Assembly (NCBI RefSeq): GCF_000422265.1
Contig: NZ_KE383812.1
Location: 324,091 to 388,090 of the forward strand
Length of the DNA: 64,000 bases
Origin: Kaistella palustris DSM 21579
GTDB lineage: Bacteria > Bacteroidota > Bacteroidia > Flavobacteriales > Weeksellaceae
Reading direction: 5' to 3'
Shown: positions 7,233-16,825 of the stretch, one piece after another
Numbering within the stretch: position 1 is the first letter of the stretch
How the letters are laid out: each line of letters starts with the position of its first letter
Position numbers and translations under genes: made by a program
Notes under the pieces: model-generated
Databases searched by the model: none
Seen by the model: the letters and a program-made list of their open reading frames with translations, nothing else
What the model was told of the DNA's origin: nothing

Positions 7233-8792
7233 TTATTGTACGTTTATTATCACGTTTCCGATGTTTTTTAATTGTTGGTTACCAAGCCCCGATGCGGTTG
7301 CCTGAATGTTGAACACGTATGCAATATCACCTGCGCGCAAACCTTTGGTCAGGTTTGAAACGGCACCCAAGGAATTTCCGTTTACAAGCATCGCTGCTTT
7401 GCCCGGCACTTTAAACATAAAGCTGTTCACCGTAAAACTAACCGGGAAATCAAAGTCCGGCATATCTGCTGTTACATGCTGGTTCGGAATTGAACTTGCC
7501 GGCATGGAAACCACATTTTTACCCTGAATCTCACCGATTGGCGGCGGCACGTTTTTAATTCTGAAAGGGAATGCCTGCGAAATCAGACCGCCTTTTGGAT
7601 CACGTCCGGAAATGGTAAGTGTAACTGTATTACCTCCACCAGGAGTTACCGTCCATTTTCCGCCACCACCACTCACAGAAGCTCCTGCAGCAGATAAGGA
7701 TATTCCCGACATGTCTGCACCTAAGATGGAACCTGAAATAGGATTCGGTAAACCACGGTACAACACATTCATTTTATCAGCGGTTAAGATTGCGCCTTTC
7801 TGAGCTTTCAGTTCCTGAGCTCCGGCGATTACTTTATAGGTATGATCGTAGGTCAAAGGTATTTCTTTTCCGTTTACATCTTTAAATGAAATTGTTCCGC
7901 GGAAACTGTGGTCACCCAGAGTTCCTGTATTTAAAGTCGTGGTTCCCTGACCATTCACTACAGTTAAGCCCGGCATCGAAAGTCCCGGAACATTGCTTGA
8001 ATAATTTCCAATGGATACTTTGGCAGGTGCGCTCTCACCCTGAATTACAGTTGTAGGAGCAGAAACTATTGCCTGGTATGCGTCAAACTTGATATCCGCA
8101 TCTACTTTTTCCTGAAGCATTACAGAAAGTGCATCGCCCTGAATACCTCTGGCAGACGACTGAATCACTTCCAAATTAGAAAGTGCAGCGATCAAAGGCT
8201 GGTTATAAAACTTATACTGCACCCAGTTCTTACCGTTTTTCTTTTGAGGAAATTCGGAAACCATCTGCTGGTTCGTACGTTTGATCAGTTCGTTCATTAA
8301 TTTATTTCCCGCAAAAGTCTGAGTAATATAACTTTTGAAAGCGTCGATCTTTGCTTTCAGATCCTGCGCTTTTTTAGAGGGAATATTTTCATCGCCACCA
8401 TTAAAGAAAAGATTTGTAGAGGGTTCTGTATTGTTCAGCGCGGCGAAACTTTCCTGGATTTCCTCTTTCTGATCGTATTCTGCCTCCTTACTTAATTCGA
8501 TCTTTAAGCCTTCGATATAAGTTACAAGGTCATTAGCTTTAGCTTCAAGGCCGCGATAATTGTTCAGCGGTGTTTCAAAAGTTTCCGGTGTATTTTTAGC
8601 CTTTGCTTCTAAAGTCTGCTTGAAGATGGAGTTGTTATTTTCTGTCAGTGTTCTGGTATCTTCCAAAGATCCCGTGGTATCTTTGTAAGAGCGAATGATC
8701 TCCTGATCGATCTGCATTGCAAGCATTGCAATGAAAACCAGATACATCAAGTTGATCATCTTCTGACGAGGCGTCTGTTTTCCCTGTGCCAT
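7233..8792 (-). CDS. gldM: gliding motility / T9SS protein GldM
   Basis: Inner-membrane-anchored periplasmic shaft of the T9SS rotary motor; its single N-terminal helix pairs with GldL. 519 residues with a cytosolic start MAQGKQTPRQKMI, one membrane helix INLMYLVFIAMLAMQID (about 13-29), a helical region, then Gly/Ser-rich beta-domains (D2-D4) in the second half. Size and topology match PorM/GldM. Fifty-three nucleotides separate its start from the gldL stop; the four gld genes are in the order found across gliding Bacteroidota. Confidence 0.97.
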   Translation of the reverse strand: MAQGKQTPRQKMINLMYLVFIAMLAMQIDQEIIRSYKDTTGSLEDTRTLTENNNSIFKQTLEAKAKNTPETFETPLNNYRGLEAKANDLVTYIEGLKIELSKEAEYDQKEEIQESFAALNNTEPSTNLFFNGGDENIPSKKAQDLKAKIDAFKSYITQTFAGNKLMNELIKRTNQQMVSEFPQKKNGKNWVQYKFYNQPLIAALSNLEVIQSSARGIQGDALSVMLQEKVDADIKFDAYQAIVSAPTTVIQGESAPAKVSIGNYSSNVPGLSMPGLTVVNGQGTTTLNTGTLGDHSFRGTISFKDVNGKEIPLTYDHTYKVIAGAQELKAQKGAILTADKMNVLYRGLPNPISGSILGADMSGISLSAAGASVSGGGGKWTVTPGGGNTVTLTISGRDPKGGLISQAFPFRIKNVPPPIGEIQGKNVVSMPASSIPNQHVTADMPDFDFPVSFTVNSFMFKVPGKAAMLVNGNSLGAVSNLTKGLRAGDIAYVFNIQATASGLGNQQLKNIGNVIINVQ

Positions 8793-8845
8793 TTTTTAGT
8801 AAATTTTGTTAATAGTTTAAATTTTTAAATCTAAATGGTAAGGAA

Positions 8846-9532
8846 TTAAGATTTCATCGCGCTGAGCATACCGCCGTAAACTCTGTTAAGACTGTTAAGG
8901 TTTGAAGTTAATCCGGATAATTCTTCGTTGAATTTCGCAGAGTGTGCAGCAGATTTCTGCATGTCTTCTACGTATTTTTTGCTGTATTCTGTCTGGGATT
9001 TACCGTGCTCCAACTGCAGTGCGTAGAGCGCATTCATGCTTTCGAGATGACTTGATGCCAATAAAAGCTGGTCATTGTATTTTTGGGTAGATCCTGTAAC
9101 ATCTACAGTTTGGTTGATCTGATCTACAGAATTGGAAAATTTGTCGATTCCTGTTCGCAGTCTTTCGAATAAGCTCACGTCGAGTTTCGCATCCTGCAAC
9201 ATTTTGTCTAATCTGTCTGAAAGTGAAGTTTCCAGTTCCTTAACTTCTGCAGACTGTAGTGTCATAGAAGAATGCTTTGGATTTGGATTTGCCTCCTTGT
9301 CGAGTAACTCGGGATATACATTTTCCCAGGCGTACATTTCCTCTGATTTGGGAACATCGAATGCAAAAATGGTAAAGATGATCGCTTCAGTTATTAGACC
9401 TGCGGCAAGCATCACGTTTCCGGAAAGTGGACCTATGCTCCAGTGCGTCATCTTAAAAAGAGCACCTATAATCACGATCGCAGCACCAATTGAGTAGATG
9501 AAGTTGTATGTGGCTTCTTTAGTTTTAAACAT
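8846..9532 (-). CDS. gldL: gliding motility / T9SS motor protein GldL
   Basis: Proton-motive-force-driven motor stator of the type IX secretion system, assembled with GldM. 228 residues: two membrane helices near the N-terminus (YNFIYSIGAAIVIIGALFKM, and a second around residues 37-55 with LSGNVMLAAGLITEAIIFTIFAF) followed by a long cytoplasmic helical tail. Helix 2 contains the membrane-embedded acidic residue expected of this family (TEAIIF). Sits between gldK and gldM in the operon. Confidence 0.96.
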   Translation of the reverse strand: MFKTKEATYNFIYSIGAAIVIIGALFKMTHWSIGPLSGNVMLAAGLITEAIIFTIFAFDVPKSEEMYAWENVYPELLDKEANPNPKHSSMTLQSAEVKELETSLSDRLDKMLQDAKLDVSLFERLRTGIDKFSNSVDQINQTVDVTGSTQKYNDQLLLASSHLESMNALYALQLEHGKSQTEYSKKYVEDMQKSAAHSAKFNEELSGLTSNLNSLNRVYGGMLSAMKS

Positions 9533-9583
9533 GTGTTGAAATTTGTTTGTTGGAAATTATTGTTATTTGGTTTTTTTCTGAAT

Positions 9584-11008
9584 TTAATTCGTTCTTTTCT
9601 TGAACTTGGCGGTTCCTTCCGGAATATCCTGCACAGTACGGAAGCCAATATAACTTCGGGCAGAATCTTTTCTTTCCCAGTCACGCGAACCGTTCATCAA
9701 CAGATAACCTACATCTTTCCAAGAACCTCCTCTTACAGATTTTTTTACCTCACGGTAAGCCTGGTTAGACAGATATGGATTTAAAGTAGAAGCGAACTGA
9801 TAAGTGGAGTTGTTATAAGGTGACTCAGTCCATTCGGCAACATTTCCGGCCATATCATAAAGTCCAAAACCGTTTTTACCAAACTGTTTTACCGGTGCTG
9901 TATATGTATAAGTTCCTTTCTTTTCGTCTTCAATATAATTACCGCGCTTTGGTTTAAAGTTGGCAAGGTAACAGCCGCGGTCATCCTGCAGATACGGTCC
10001 GCCCCACGGATAAGTCGCATTTTCTTTTCCACCTCTGGCCGCATATTCCCATTCCGCCTCAGTTGGAAGCCTGAATGCCATTGGTTTTTGTTTTTTCTTC
10101 TTTAATGACTCGTTGTAGTCTGATTTCAGTTTGGATTTGAAATTACAGTAAGCTCTTGCCTGATCCCAAGTCACACCTACAACCGGATAATTTTTGTACG
10201 CAGTATGCCAGAAATATCCATCATATAAAGGTTCGTTATACGCATAGTTGAAATCCTTGATCCAAACTGTGGTATCCGGGTAAACAGCGATACTTTCTTT
10301 TTTCAGATATTTTTCGCCTCGGGATTTATCTTTAACTGCAGACTCAATATCTTCCCAATTATAGGCATACTTCAGTTTGCGCGTATCGATTATTCTTTCG
10401 TTATTAATTCTTTCTGCAGGTGGAATATAAACAGATTCCAGAACTTCGGCATATTGAGCGTCCGGATATTCTGAAGTTTTCCAACGGATCGGAACACTCC
10501 AGTCAAGTTTCTTGGATTCATCATAGCCGTCTCTTCCGCCCTGCGACTCCAAAAATTCCTGATAAGCAGTTTTGTCTTCACCCGCTTTTTTAGCCAGGTA
10601 GGCAAAATCTCCAATTGAACCGCCATCTCCTGTTGAACCGCCGTCTCCTGCTGCTTCGGCTAAAAGTGTACGAACGACTGAATCCCGAACATAATTTATA
10701 AATACACGGTATTCTGCATTGGTGATCTCAGTTTCATCCATAAAAAATGATGAAACAGTAACTGTTTTTAGGTTCGCTTTTTCCGGAGTGTTTGTGAAAT
10801 CCTGGTCGGCAAGTCCCATTACATAGGAACCTGCAGGTATGGCAACCATGCCGTAAGGTCTAAGTGAAACGAAGGATTTGGATTTTCCTTTAGGAACGAG
10901 TTCACCTTTTATTCCGGGTTTCCCGGCTGATGAACCTCCCCTCTTGGAACAGGAAATAATAAGGGTGGCAGACATTAATACAAGAAATATTCTTTTCATG
11001 CTATTCAT
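9584..11008 (-). CDS. gldK: gliding motility lipoprotein GldK
   Basis: Outer-membrane lipoprotein that forms the periplasmic ring with GldN. N-terminus MNSMKRIFLVLMSATLIISCSKRGG has a lipobox ending at Cys (LIISC). The body is a formylglycine-generating-enzyme/sulfatase-modifying (SUMF1-like) fold: FRLPTEAEWEYAARGG, GNVAEWTES, SVRGGSWKD and IGFRTV are all visible. 474 residues. Residues around 115-130 hold a short tandem GDGGS repeat (AGDGGSTGDGGSIGDF), likely a replication-slippage insert. First gene of the gldKLMN operon; either of two in-frame ATGs (codon 1 or 4) may start it. Confidence 0.95.
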   Translation of the reverse strand: MNSMKRIFLVLMSATLIISCSKRGGSSAGKPGIKGELVPKGKSKSFVSLRPYGMVAIPAGSYVMGLADQDFTNTPEKANLKTVTVSSFFMDETEITNAEYRVFINYVRDSVVRTLLAEAAGDGGSTGDGGSIGDFAYLAKKAGEDKTAYQEFLESQGGRDGYDESKKLDWSVPIRWKTSEYPDAQYAEVLESVYIPPAERINNERIIDTRKLKYAYNWEDIESAVKDKSRGEKYLKKESIAVYPDTTVWIKDFNYAYNEPLYDGYFWHTAYKNYPVVGVTWDQARAYCNFKSKLKSDYNESLKKKKQKPMAFRLPTEAEWEYAARGGKENATYPWGGPYLQDDRGCYLANFKPKRGNYIEDEKKGTYTYTAPVKQFGKNGFGLYDMAGNVAEWTESPYNNSTYQFASTLNPYLSNQAYREVKKSVRGGSWKDVGYLLMNGSRDWERKDSARSYIGFRTVQDIPEGTAKFKKRTN

Positions 11009-11112
11009 TGGAAATTAAGCGGTAAATATATAATTTTTTTTAAAAAACAATTATGTTTTTTTTTGCAAAACGGAAAAACGATTGGATTATTTTATCGAAT
11101 TTAACATTTATT

Positions 11113-12966
11113 TTATTCTACAGTTACCGATTTCGCTAAGTTTCGCGGCTGATCCACATTGGCACCGCGGTAAACTGCAATGTAGTAAGCCAATAGCTGC
11201 AAAGGAACAGATGCAATAATTGGCGAGAAACATTCTGAAGTTTCCGGAATTTCAATCACGTAATCTGAAACTGAAGAAACCTGCGTATCTCCTTTATATA
11301 CAACCGCAATTACTTTACCTTTTCTTGCTTTAATTTCCTGCACGTTGCTTACGATCTTATCGTAATGCCCGATTTTTGGCGCGATGATCACAATCGGCAT
11401 ATTCTCATCAATCAGTGCGATGGGGCCGTGTTTCATTTCCGCCGCAGGATAACCTTCAGCATGTATATAAGATATTTCTTTCAGTTTCAGGGCACCTTCC
11501 AACGCTGACGGGAAGTTATACCCTCTTCCCAAATAAAGGAAGTGCTGCGCATCGACGAAATGTTTTGCTATTTCTTTGGTGATCTCATGAGTGCTTTCCA
11601 AAACTTCCTCAACTTTTTTCGGTAAAGTATCCAATTCTGTAATTAACCTCATGAATTCCTGATTGCTCAGATTACCATTGTGTTTCCCCAATTTCAACGC
11701 GATGAGCGAAAGTACGGTAAGCTGCGAGGTAAATGCTTTTGTAGAAGCAACGCCGATCTCGGGACCAGCATGGGTATATGAACCTGCATCTGTAACTCTG
11801 GAGATCGATGAATCGACCACATTACAGATTCCGTACACAAACGCACCTTTCTCTTTTGCCATTTTAATCGCGGCCATGGTGTCGGCAGTTTCACCGGACT
11901 GGGAAATTGCAATGACCACATCTTTTTCGGTAATGATCGGATTCCGGTACCTGAATTCAGAAGCGTATTCGACCTCTACCGGAATTCGCGCGTATTCTTC
12001 AATCAGATATTCGCCGATAAGTCCAGCGTGCCACGATGTACCACAGGCAATAATTGTAATTTTCTGCGCCTGGTTCAAACGTTCCAGGTGATCCCAGATT
12101 CCCGCCATTTTTATAATTCCTTCTTCAACAAGTAAGCGTCCGCGTAAAGTATCGTGGATAGATTTTGGCTGTTCGAAGATTTCCTTCAACATGAAATGTT
12201 CGTAACCTCCTTTTTCGATCTGCTCCAAACTCAGCTTTAATTCCTGAACCTGCGGCGCAATCTTTTCATTATCCTTGATATTTCTGATGTCAACACCTTT
12301 ATCCAAAGAAATGGTAGCCATATGGCCTTCTTCAAGATATACTGCTTCTTTAGTAAATTCAACAAAAGGTGATGCATCCGAAGCTATAAAATACTCGCCG
12401 TTGCCCAACCCTATTGCCAGAGGCGAACCCAGCCGCGCTACGACCAGCAGTCCCGGGAAATCTGCATGCATTACTGTAATTGCATAAGCTCCGTAAACTT
12501 CATTTAAAGCATATCGAACCGCAGTTGGAAAATCAATATCGATATTGATATCCATAAAATACTGAATAAGGTTGACCAAAATTTCGGTATCGGTTTCCGA
12601 CTGAAATGTAAATCCTTTTTCAGTAAGCATTATTTTTATAGTATCATAATTTTCTATAATACCGTTGTGAACCAAAGCGATCTTACCGTTATTTGAAAGG
12701 TGCGGATGCGAGTTTCTGTCGCTGGGAACACCATGTGTCGCCCATCTGGTATGGCCCATACCGACTTGAGCTTTCCCGCGCAAATTTTCGGAAATAGCCA
12801 CAAGATCATCGACCTTACCTTTGGTCTTAGCAACTTCGAACCGGCGATCCTCTCCCTCTAATACGATTCCTGCACTGTCATAACCACGATATTCCAACCT
12901 GCGAAGGCCATTGATTACAACTTCATAAGCATCCTGAAATCCCGTATATCCGACTATACCACACAT
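11113..12966 (-). CDS. glmS: glutamine--fructose-6-phosphate aminotransferase (isomerizing)
   Basis: Makes glucosamine-6-phosphate from fructose-6-phosphate and glutamine, the first step of UDP-GlcNAc, peptidoglycan and LPS precursors. 617 residues, normal for the family. N-terminal class II glutaminase with catalytic Cys2 (MCGIVGYTG), GHTRWATHG and HNGIIEN; two SIS domains follow (AISQSGETADT; the C-terminal domain with PLQLLAYYIAVYRG) ending in NLAKSVTVE. It lies directly after the DUF4270 lipoprotein gene on the same strand (21-nt gap), suggesting co-transcription. Confidence 0.98.
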   Translation of the reverse strand: MCGIVGYTGFQDAYEVVINGLRRLEYRGYDSAGIVLEGEDRRFEVAKTKGKVDDLVAISENLRGKAQVGMGHTRWATHGVPSDRNSHPHLSNNGKIALVHNGIIENYDTIKIMLTEKGFTFQSETDTEILVNLIQYFMDINIDIDFPTAVRYALNEVYGAYAITVMHADFPGLLVVARLGSPLAIGLGNGEYFIASDASPFVEFTKEAVYLEEGHMATISLDKGVDIRNIKDNEKIAPQVQELKLSLEQIEKGGYEHFMLKEIFEQPKSIHDTLRGRLLVEEGIIKMAGIWDHLERLNQAQKITIIACGTSWHAGLIGEYLIEEYARIPVEVEYASEFRYRNPIITEKDVVIAISQSGETADTMAAIKMAKEKGAFVYGICNVVDSSISRVTDAGSYTHAGPEIGVASTKAFTSQLTVLSLIALKLGKHNGNLSNQEFMRLITELDTLPKKVEEVLESTHEITKEIAKHFVDAQHFLYLGRGYNFPSALEGALKLKEISYIHAEGYPAAEMKHGPIALIDENMPIVIIAPKIGHYDKIVSNVQEIKARKGKVIAVVYKGDTQVSSVSDYVIEIPETSECFSPIIASVPLQLLAYYIAVYRGANVDQPRNLAKSVTVE

Positions 12967-12987
12967 ATTTTAACTCTTTTTATATTA

Positions 12988-14532
12988 TTATTTTTTTCCG
13001 TAAGTCAGAATAAGCTTTGCGCTTTTCTCGTTACCAGGTTCTGTTCCCACAAATACAACTCTGTATGGTGTATAAGTTCGGGTATTGAAATTTTGCGATC
13101 CAAGTGAAGGATAGGACGCTCCCAATAAATTTCCGTCCACATCAGTAGTGTACTGTCCTACATTAGCAATAAAATGCCCGGTTTGCGGATTTTGTAATTC
13201 TATGATGTTCTTGAAGGTCTGCGTAATGCCGATATCATAATATGCAGGATTTGCATTAAGGTCGTGACCTTTTACAAGGTTATAGACGCCGGTATAAGCA
13301 AGTGTACGCATATCATCAAGGAAAGTGTCCAGACCTTTTTGTTTCACTACGAAATAGTCTGGTTTTTTGTATGCATTGTTCCATGTGGCAACATCGGTAT
13401 AGATCCGCAGTTTTGCCGAAATGATCCCGATTTTTTGAGTGTCGTACAAATCCCGCACTGCTGCAATGGTTTCACCCGGGATCCGCAGACCAATACCGGG
13501 ACCGCCCATTCCCTGCATATAGAGTTTTGGCGCACCATTGATGGTATCCTGTACAAGATTTGCAGATGGCGTACCTGCTCTGTCGAAAGTAATCTGGTTG
13601 AAATGCGTATTAGAAGAACCCAAGTCAAGTATAAAATTACCTGCTTCACGGGTAGTTGTACTTCCATCAACCTTGTCTTTTTTGTAATACAGGTTAATGA
13701 CTACGCTATTGGGATCAAAGCTGAAAATATAACCGTCGTTCTCGTTAACCGATAATTTAATTCCGCGGAAATAACGGATAAATGAGGCTGCATCCGTCAG
13801 GTCAGGTGAAGAACCTTTCTTAATGATCTTATTCTGAAAAAATGTAGAATCCAACGGGATCCTGATCGATGGTTCACGCTTATAAAGTTCGGTATTGTCG
13901 GCATCTTTTGTAATGACCACAGCACTGATGTCCCCTTTAAAAACCGTGGAACCGATTAAACTGCCGGTCGTTACGGATCTGTTGGATCTGATTTGGTCGG
14001 TATTTGCACCAAGAAAATCCGTTACCTCATTCACTTTTATATTGAAGACCGTTTTGGAATTAAGCTTCGTTTTACCATATTTAGTTACAGGATAAGTGCT
14101 TACTACCTTTTTCGCAGGCACTGCACCATCCGGGTATACATAATCATCAACAGTAGTGGTAGTAACAGAATCTGCCGGGTAAGTTGGCTTTAATACCAAA
14201 ACAGCAGAATCCAAAACAGGGTTAGTTCCAAAATCCGGGGCGTAAGAAGACAGCCGAACCTGCGACACATACGCAGATTTCTGCAGCCCAAACTGAGGCT
14301 CATCAAAAGCACCTAAGGTCGCACTCTGCAGGCGCGCCGCATCTGTACGTATAGAATCACCATTATCTACATTATAGGCAATAACAGGATATGAACTTTC
14401 GGTACCCACAGCACCATTCTGAAAAAACTGGGATCCGAGCTGATCCGCATCCGGCTCACAACTCCACAGGATTACACTCCCAATTACCAATGCTGCGGTA
14501 ATTTTGAATAATTTTTCTATCTTATTTATCAT
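12988..14532 (-). CDS. DUF4270 family lipoprotein
   Basis: Secreted outer-membrane lipoprotein of unknown role, restricted to Bacteroidota. 514 residues: signal peptide with lipobox LWSC near residue 25, immediately followed by the typical EPDADQLGSQF start of mature DUF4270 proteins. The remainder is beta-rich with many Ser/Thr/Asn and short conserved stretches (PTYPADS, DLYDTQKIGIISAKLRIYTD). The gene starts 6 nt after the stop of the GT5-like gene, and glmS follows, a neighbourhood hinting at envelope or polysaccharide biology, but no reaction can be assigned. Confidence 0.85.
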   Translation of the reverse strand: MINKIEKLFKITAALVIGSVILWSCEPDADQLGSQFFQNGAVGTESSYPVIAYNVDNGDSIRTDAARLQSATLGAFDEPQFGLQKSAYVSQVRLSSYAPDFGTNPVLDSAVLVLKPTYPADSVTTTTVDDYVYPDGAVPAKKVVSTYPVTKYGKTKLNSKTVFNIKVNEVTDFLGANTDQIRSNRSVTTGSLIGSTVFKGDISAVVITKDADNTELYKREPSIRIPLDSTFFQNKIIKKGSSPDLTDAASFIRYFRGIKLSVNENDGYIFSFDPNSVVINLYYKKDKVDGSTTTREAGNFILDLGSSNTHFNQITFDRAGTPSANLVQDTINGAPKLYMQGMGGPGIGLRIPGETIAAVRDLYDTQKIGIISAKLRIYTDVATWNNAYKKPDYFVVKQKGLDTFLDDMRTLAYTGVYNLVKGHDLNANPAYYDIGITQTFKNIIELQNPQTGHFIANVGQYTTDVDGNLLGASYPSLGSQNFNTRTYTPYRVVFVGTEPGNEKSAKLILTYGKK

Positions 14533-14538
14533 TAAAAA

Positions 14539-15318
14539 TTAAATTGATTTGTATAATTTATCGAAAGATTCGCTATCCAGATATTCGGATTTGGCGGTTT
14601 TTGTATTGGCGAAAGCCTGGTCGAGATTATCCTGAAGGAACTCATCACCTTTATGTACCACGTCGACCAGATCCATACTTTCGATAACGAACTGCTGAAA
14701 ACTTGGCTTTTTAAACGCAGCAAGACCGGTAATATTGTCGAACTTCAGTTTTTCTTCAATAGAATCCGAAAGTGGCTGATCCTCTTCATTATAAACGGAA
14801 AGTACGAGTTTGGAATCGTTGAAGTAAGAATCGTTTTTGTAGAAGGTCTTGAGGTAAATCGGGATGAAAGAAGCCATCCAGCCGTTTAAATGAATCACAT
14901 CGGGCACCCAGTTCAGCTTTTTGATTGTTTCTATCACACCTCTGGCAAAGAAAATGGCGCGCTCATCATTATCTGTGAACGTTTCTCCATCGTCTTCGTT
15001 ATAAAACTCTTTTCTTTTGAAATACTCTTCATTATCAATGAAATACACCTGCAGACGCTCGCCGGGAAGCGAAGCTACTTTGATGATTAACGGCTGATCA
15101 AGATCATTAATAATAATATTCATCCCCGAGAGGCGAATAACTTCGTGAAGCTGAAATTTACGTTCACTGATCTGTCCAAATTTGGGCATGAAAACCCTCA
15201 CGTCATTACCGTCCTGATGCATCTTTAATGCCATTTTGTTTACCATGGCTCCGATGTTGCTTTCTTCCTGATACGGGAACATCTGGGTCGTGACATATAA
15301 AATCTTTTGATTCGGCAT
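14539..15318 (-). CDS. short glycogen/starch-synthase-like protein (GT5 N-terminal domain only)
   Basis: 259 residues that align with the N-terminal half of glycogen synthase: ILYVTTQMFPYQEE..., VRVFMPKFGQI, the VYFIDNEEYFKRKEFYNEDD segment and WVPDVIHLNGWMASFIPIYLK (like the PDVVHAHDW region). The usual ADP-glucose-binding KxGGL near the start is replaced by EESNIGAMV, and the whole C-terminal Rossmann domain is missing (family members are about 470 residues). It is therefore unlikely to be an ordinary glycogen synthase. No frameshifted continuation is seen downstream, where the DUF4270 gene starts 6 nt later. Divergent from panC. Confidence 0.75.
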   Translation of the reverse strand: MPNQKILYVTTQMFPYQEESNIGAMVNKMALKMHQDGNDVRVFMPKFGQISERKFQLHEVIRLSGMNIIINDLDQPLIIKVASLPGERLQVYFIDNEEYFKRKEFYNEDDGETFTDNDERAIFFARGVIETIKKLNWVPDVIHLNGWMASFIPIYLKTFYKNDSYFNDSKLVLSVYNEEDQPLSDSIEEKLKFDNITGLAAFKKPSFQQFVIESMDLVDVVHKGDEFLQDNLDQAFANTKTAKSEYLDSESFDKLYKSI

Positions 15319-15510
15319 AAATTCTTTCGTTGTTCGTGTACTTGCAGAAAATTCTACAGCGCAAAATTACGAAATTTTAATGTAATATTTTTTAATTAAC
15401 ATTAATTAAGAATTATAAACGTATCACGCAAGTTGCGGGTGAAAAATATTTTTTTTCAAGCATTCTTTTTTTCCCGGAAAAACTTACTTTTACCCTGCTA
15501 ATAATAAACT

Positions 15511-16359
15511 ATGGAAATTTTCAGAAACAAAGAGCCGCTCCGTGCGTATGTGGAACGGCAGAAGGAAATGGGAAAAAAGATCGGGTTTGCACCCACCATG
15601 GGCGCTCTCCACAGAGGCCACATTTCCCTGTATGAAGTGGCGCGCAAGGAGAATGACCTGGTCATCTCATCTATATTTGTAAATCCCACACAGTTTAACA
15701 ATGCCACAGATCTGGAAAAATATCCGCGCGATATCGAAAGAGATTTGAAAATATTAAAAGCAAGCGGTTTTGTAGATGCAGTTTACGTGCCGCAGACCAC
15801 AGATTTATATCCCGATAAAGTGGAAAGCAAATCCTATGATTTCGAAGGACTGGAAACCGAGATGGAGGGCAAATCCCGCCCCGGGCATTTTGATGGCGTG
15901 GGAACTGTGGTAGAAGAACTTTTCCGGCAGGTGAGGCCAGACAATGCTTACTTTGGCGAAAAGGATTTTCAGCAGCTTGCGATCATCAAAAAGCTTGTTG
16001 CGATTTTAAAACTTCCGGTGAAGATCCATGGCGTATCCATTTACCGTGAAGAAAATGGTCTTGCGATGAGTTCCCGCAACCAAAGGTTAAGCAAACCACA
16101 GAAAGAAGCCGCCAAGGTGCTTCACCAGACGCTCCTGAAAGTGAATGACTGGTTTCGGATCATCACTGTTCCCGAAATTTATGACAGAGTTAAAGATATA
16201 TTTGATGATCAGGCAGGAATGGCCTTGGAATATTTTGAGATTGCGGACGAGGACACCCTAAAGGAGACCGATTTTTTCTACAAAGGGCACAATTACCGCG
16301 CTTTCATCGTGGTGAACGTGGGAGATGTGCGGCTTATCGATAACCTGCATCTGGACTGA
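15511..16359 (+). CDS. panC: pantothenate synthetase (pantoate--beta-alanine ligase)
   Basis: Joins pantoate and beta-alanine with ATP to give pantothenate for CoA synthesis. 282 residues, standard length. PTMGALHRGH (28-37) carries the HxGH nucleotide-binding signature; IFVNPTQFNNATDLEKYPR, FGEKDFQQL and MSSRNQRLS (KMSKS-like) are all conserved. Stand-alone gene followed by a clear terminator; panD/panB are not in this window. Confidence 0.97.
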   Translation: MEIFRNKEPLRAYVERQKEMGKKIGFAPTMGALHRGHISLYEVARKENDLVISSIFVNPTQFNNATDLEKYPRDIERDLKILKASGFVDAVYVPQTTDLYPDKVESKSYDFEGLETEMEGKSRPGHFDGVGTVVEELFRQVRPDNAYFGEKDFQQLAIIKKLVAILKLPVKIHGVSIYREENGLAMSSRNQRLSKPQKEAAKVLHQTLLKVNDWFRIITVPEIYDRVKDIFDDQAGMALEYFEIADEDTLKETDFFYKGHNYRAFIVVNVGDVRLIDNLHLD

Positions 16360-16426
16360 TGCCGGATTGGACCTCCGTTTTTGAAACATACATTCGTTCT
16401 TTCAAAAATAGAATTTTAGAAAAAAT

Positions 16427-16457
16427 TAAAAGTCTTCCGTTGCGGGAAGACTTTTAA
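16427..16457 (+). terminator. terminator after panC
   Basis: TAAAAGTCTTCC / GGAAGACTTTTA stem around a short GTTGCG-type loop; strong symmetric hairpin between panC and the oppositely oriented tRNA genes, able to act in both directions. Confidence 0.75.
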
Positions 16458-16516
16458 ACACCAAATCACAAAAATATTAATATGAAAAAAAAATTACTTC
16501 TTGCAAAGTAATTTTG

Positions 16517-16589
16517 TGACCCGGCTGGGATTCGAACCCAGGACCCATACATTAAAAGTGTATTGCTCTACCAGCTGAGCTACCGAGTC
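16517..16589 (-). tRNA. tRNA-Lys(TTT), copy 1
   Basis: 73-nt cloverleaf read on the minus strand: acceptor GACTCGG/CCGGGTC, D-arm AGCTCAGCTGGTAGAGC, anticodon loop CTTTTAA (anticodon TTT), T-arm CTGGGTTCGAATCCCAG, discriminator A. CCA not encoded. Identical in sequence to the second tRNA-Lys in this cluster. Confidence 0.97.
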
Positions 16590-16692
16590 AAATGAAAATT
16601 TCAGATTTTAAATTATAATTTAAGTATGCAAAACAAAACTTAAAATATACCCAATCATTTAAAATTTAAAATTCAACATTTAAAATTTTTGG

Positions 16693-16775
16693 TGCCTGCG
16701 ACTGGACTCGAACCAGCACATCCATAGGAAACCACCCCCTCAAGATGGCGTGTCTACCAATTTCACCACGCAGGC
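16693..16775 (-). tRNA. tRNA-Leu(GAG)
   Basis: Class II cloverleaf of 83 nt on the minus strand with a long variable arm. Acceptor GCCTGCG/CGCAGGC, D-arm with GAAATTGGTAGACACG as in leucine tRNAs, anticodon loop containing TTGAGGG (anticodon GAG), T-arm CTGGTTCGAGTCCAG, discriminator A. The next three bases (16690-16692) encode CCA, unlike the neighbouring lysine tRNAs. Confidence 0.95.
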
Positions 16776-16776
16776 A

Positions 16777-16808
16777 AAAAAAAACCGTCACGTCGTTAAA
16801 AAACGAGA
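16777..16808 (-). terminator. hairpin with T-run between tRNA-Lys copy 2 and tRNA-Leu
   Basis: On the minus strand CCGTC...GACGG brackets an inner CGTT/AACG stem and is followed by eight T. It would end at least part of the transcription from tRNA-Lys copy 2 before tRNA-Leu. Confidence 0.5.
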
Positions 16809-16825
16809 CGGAGTTATTTTGCTTG

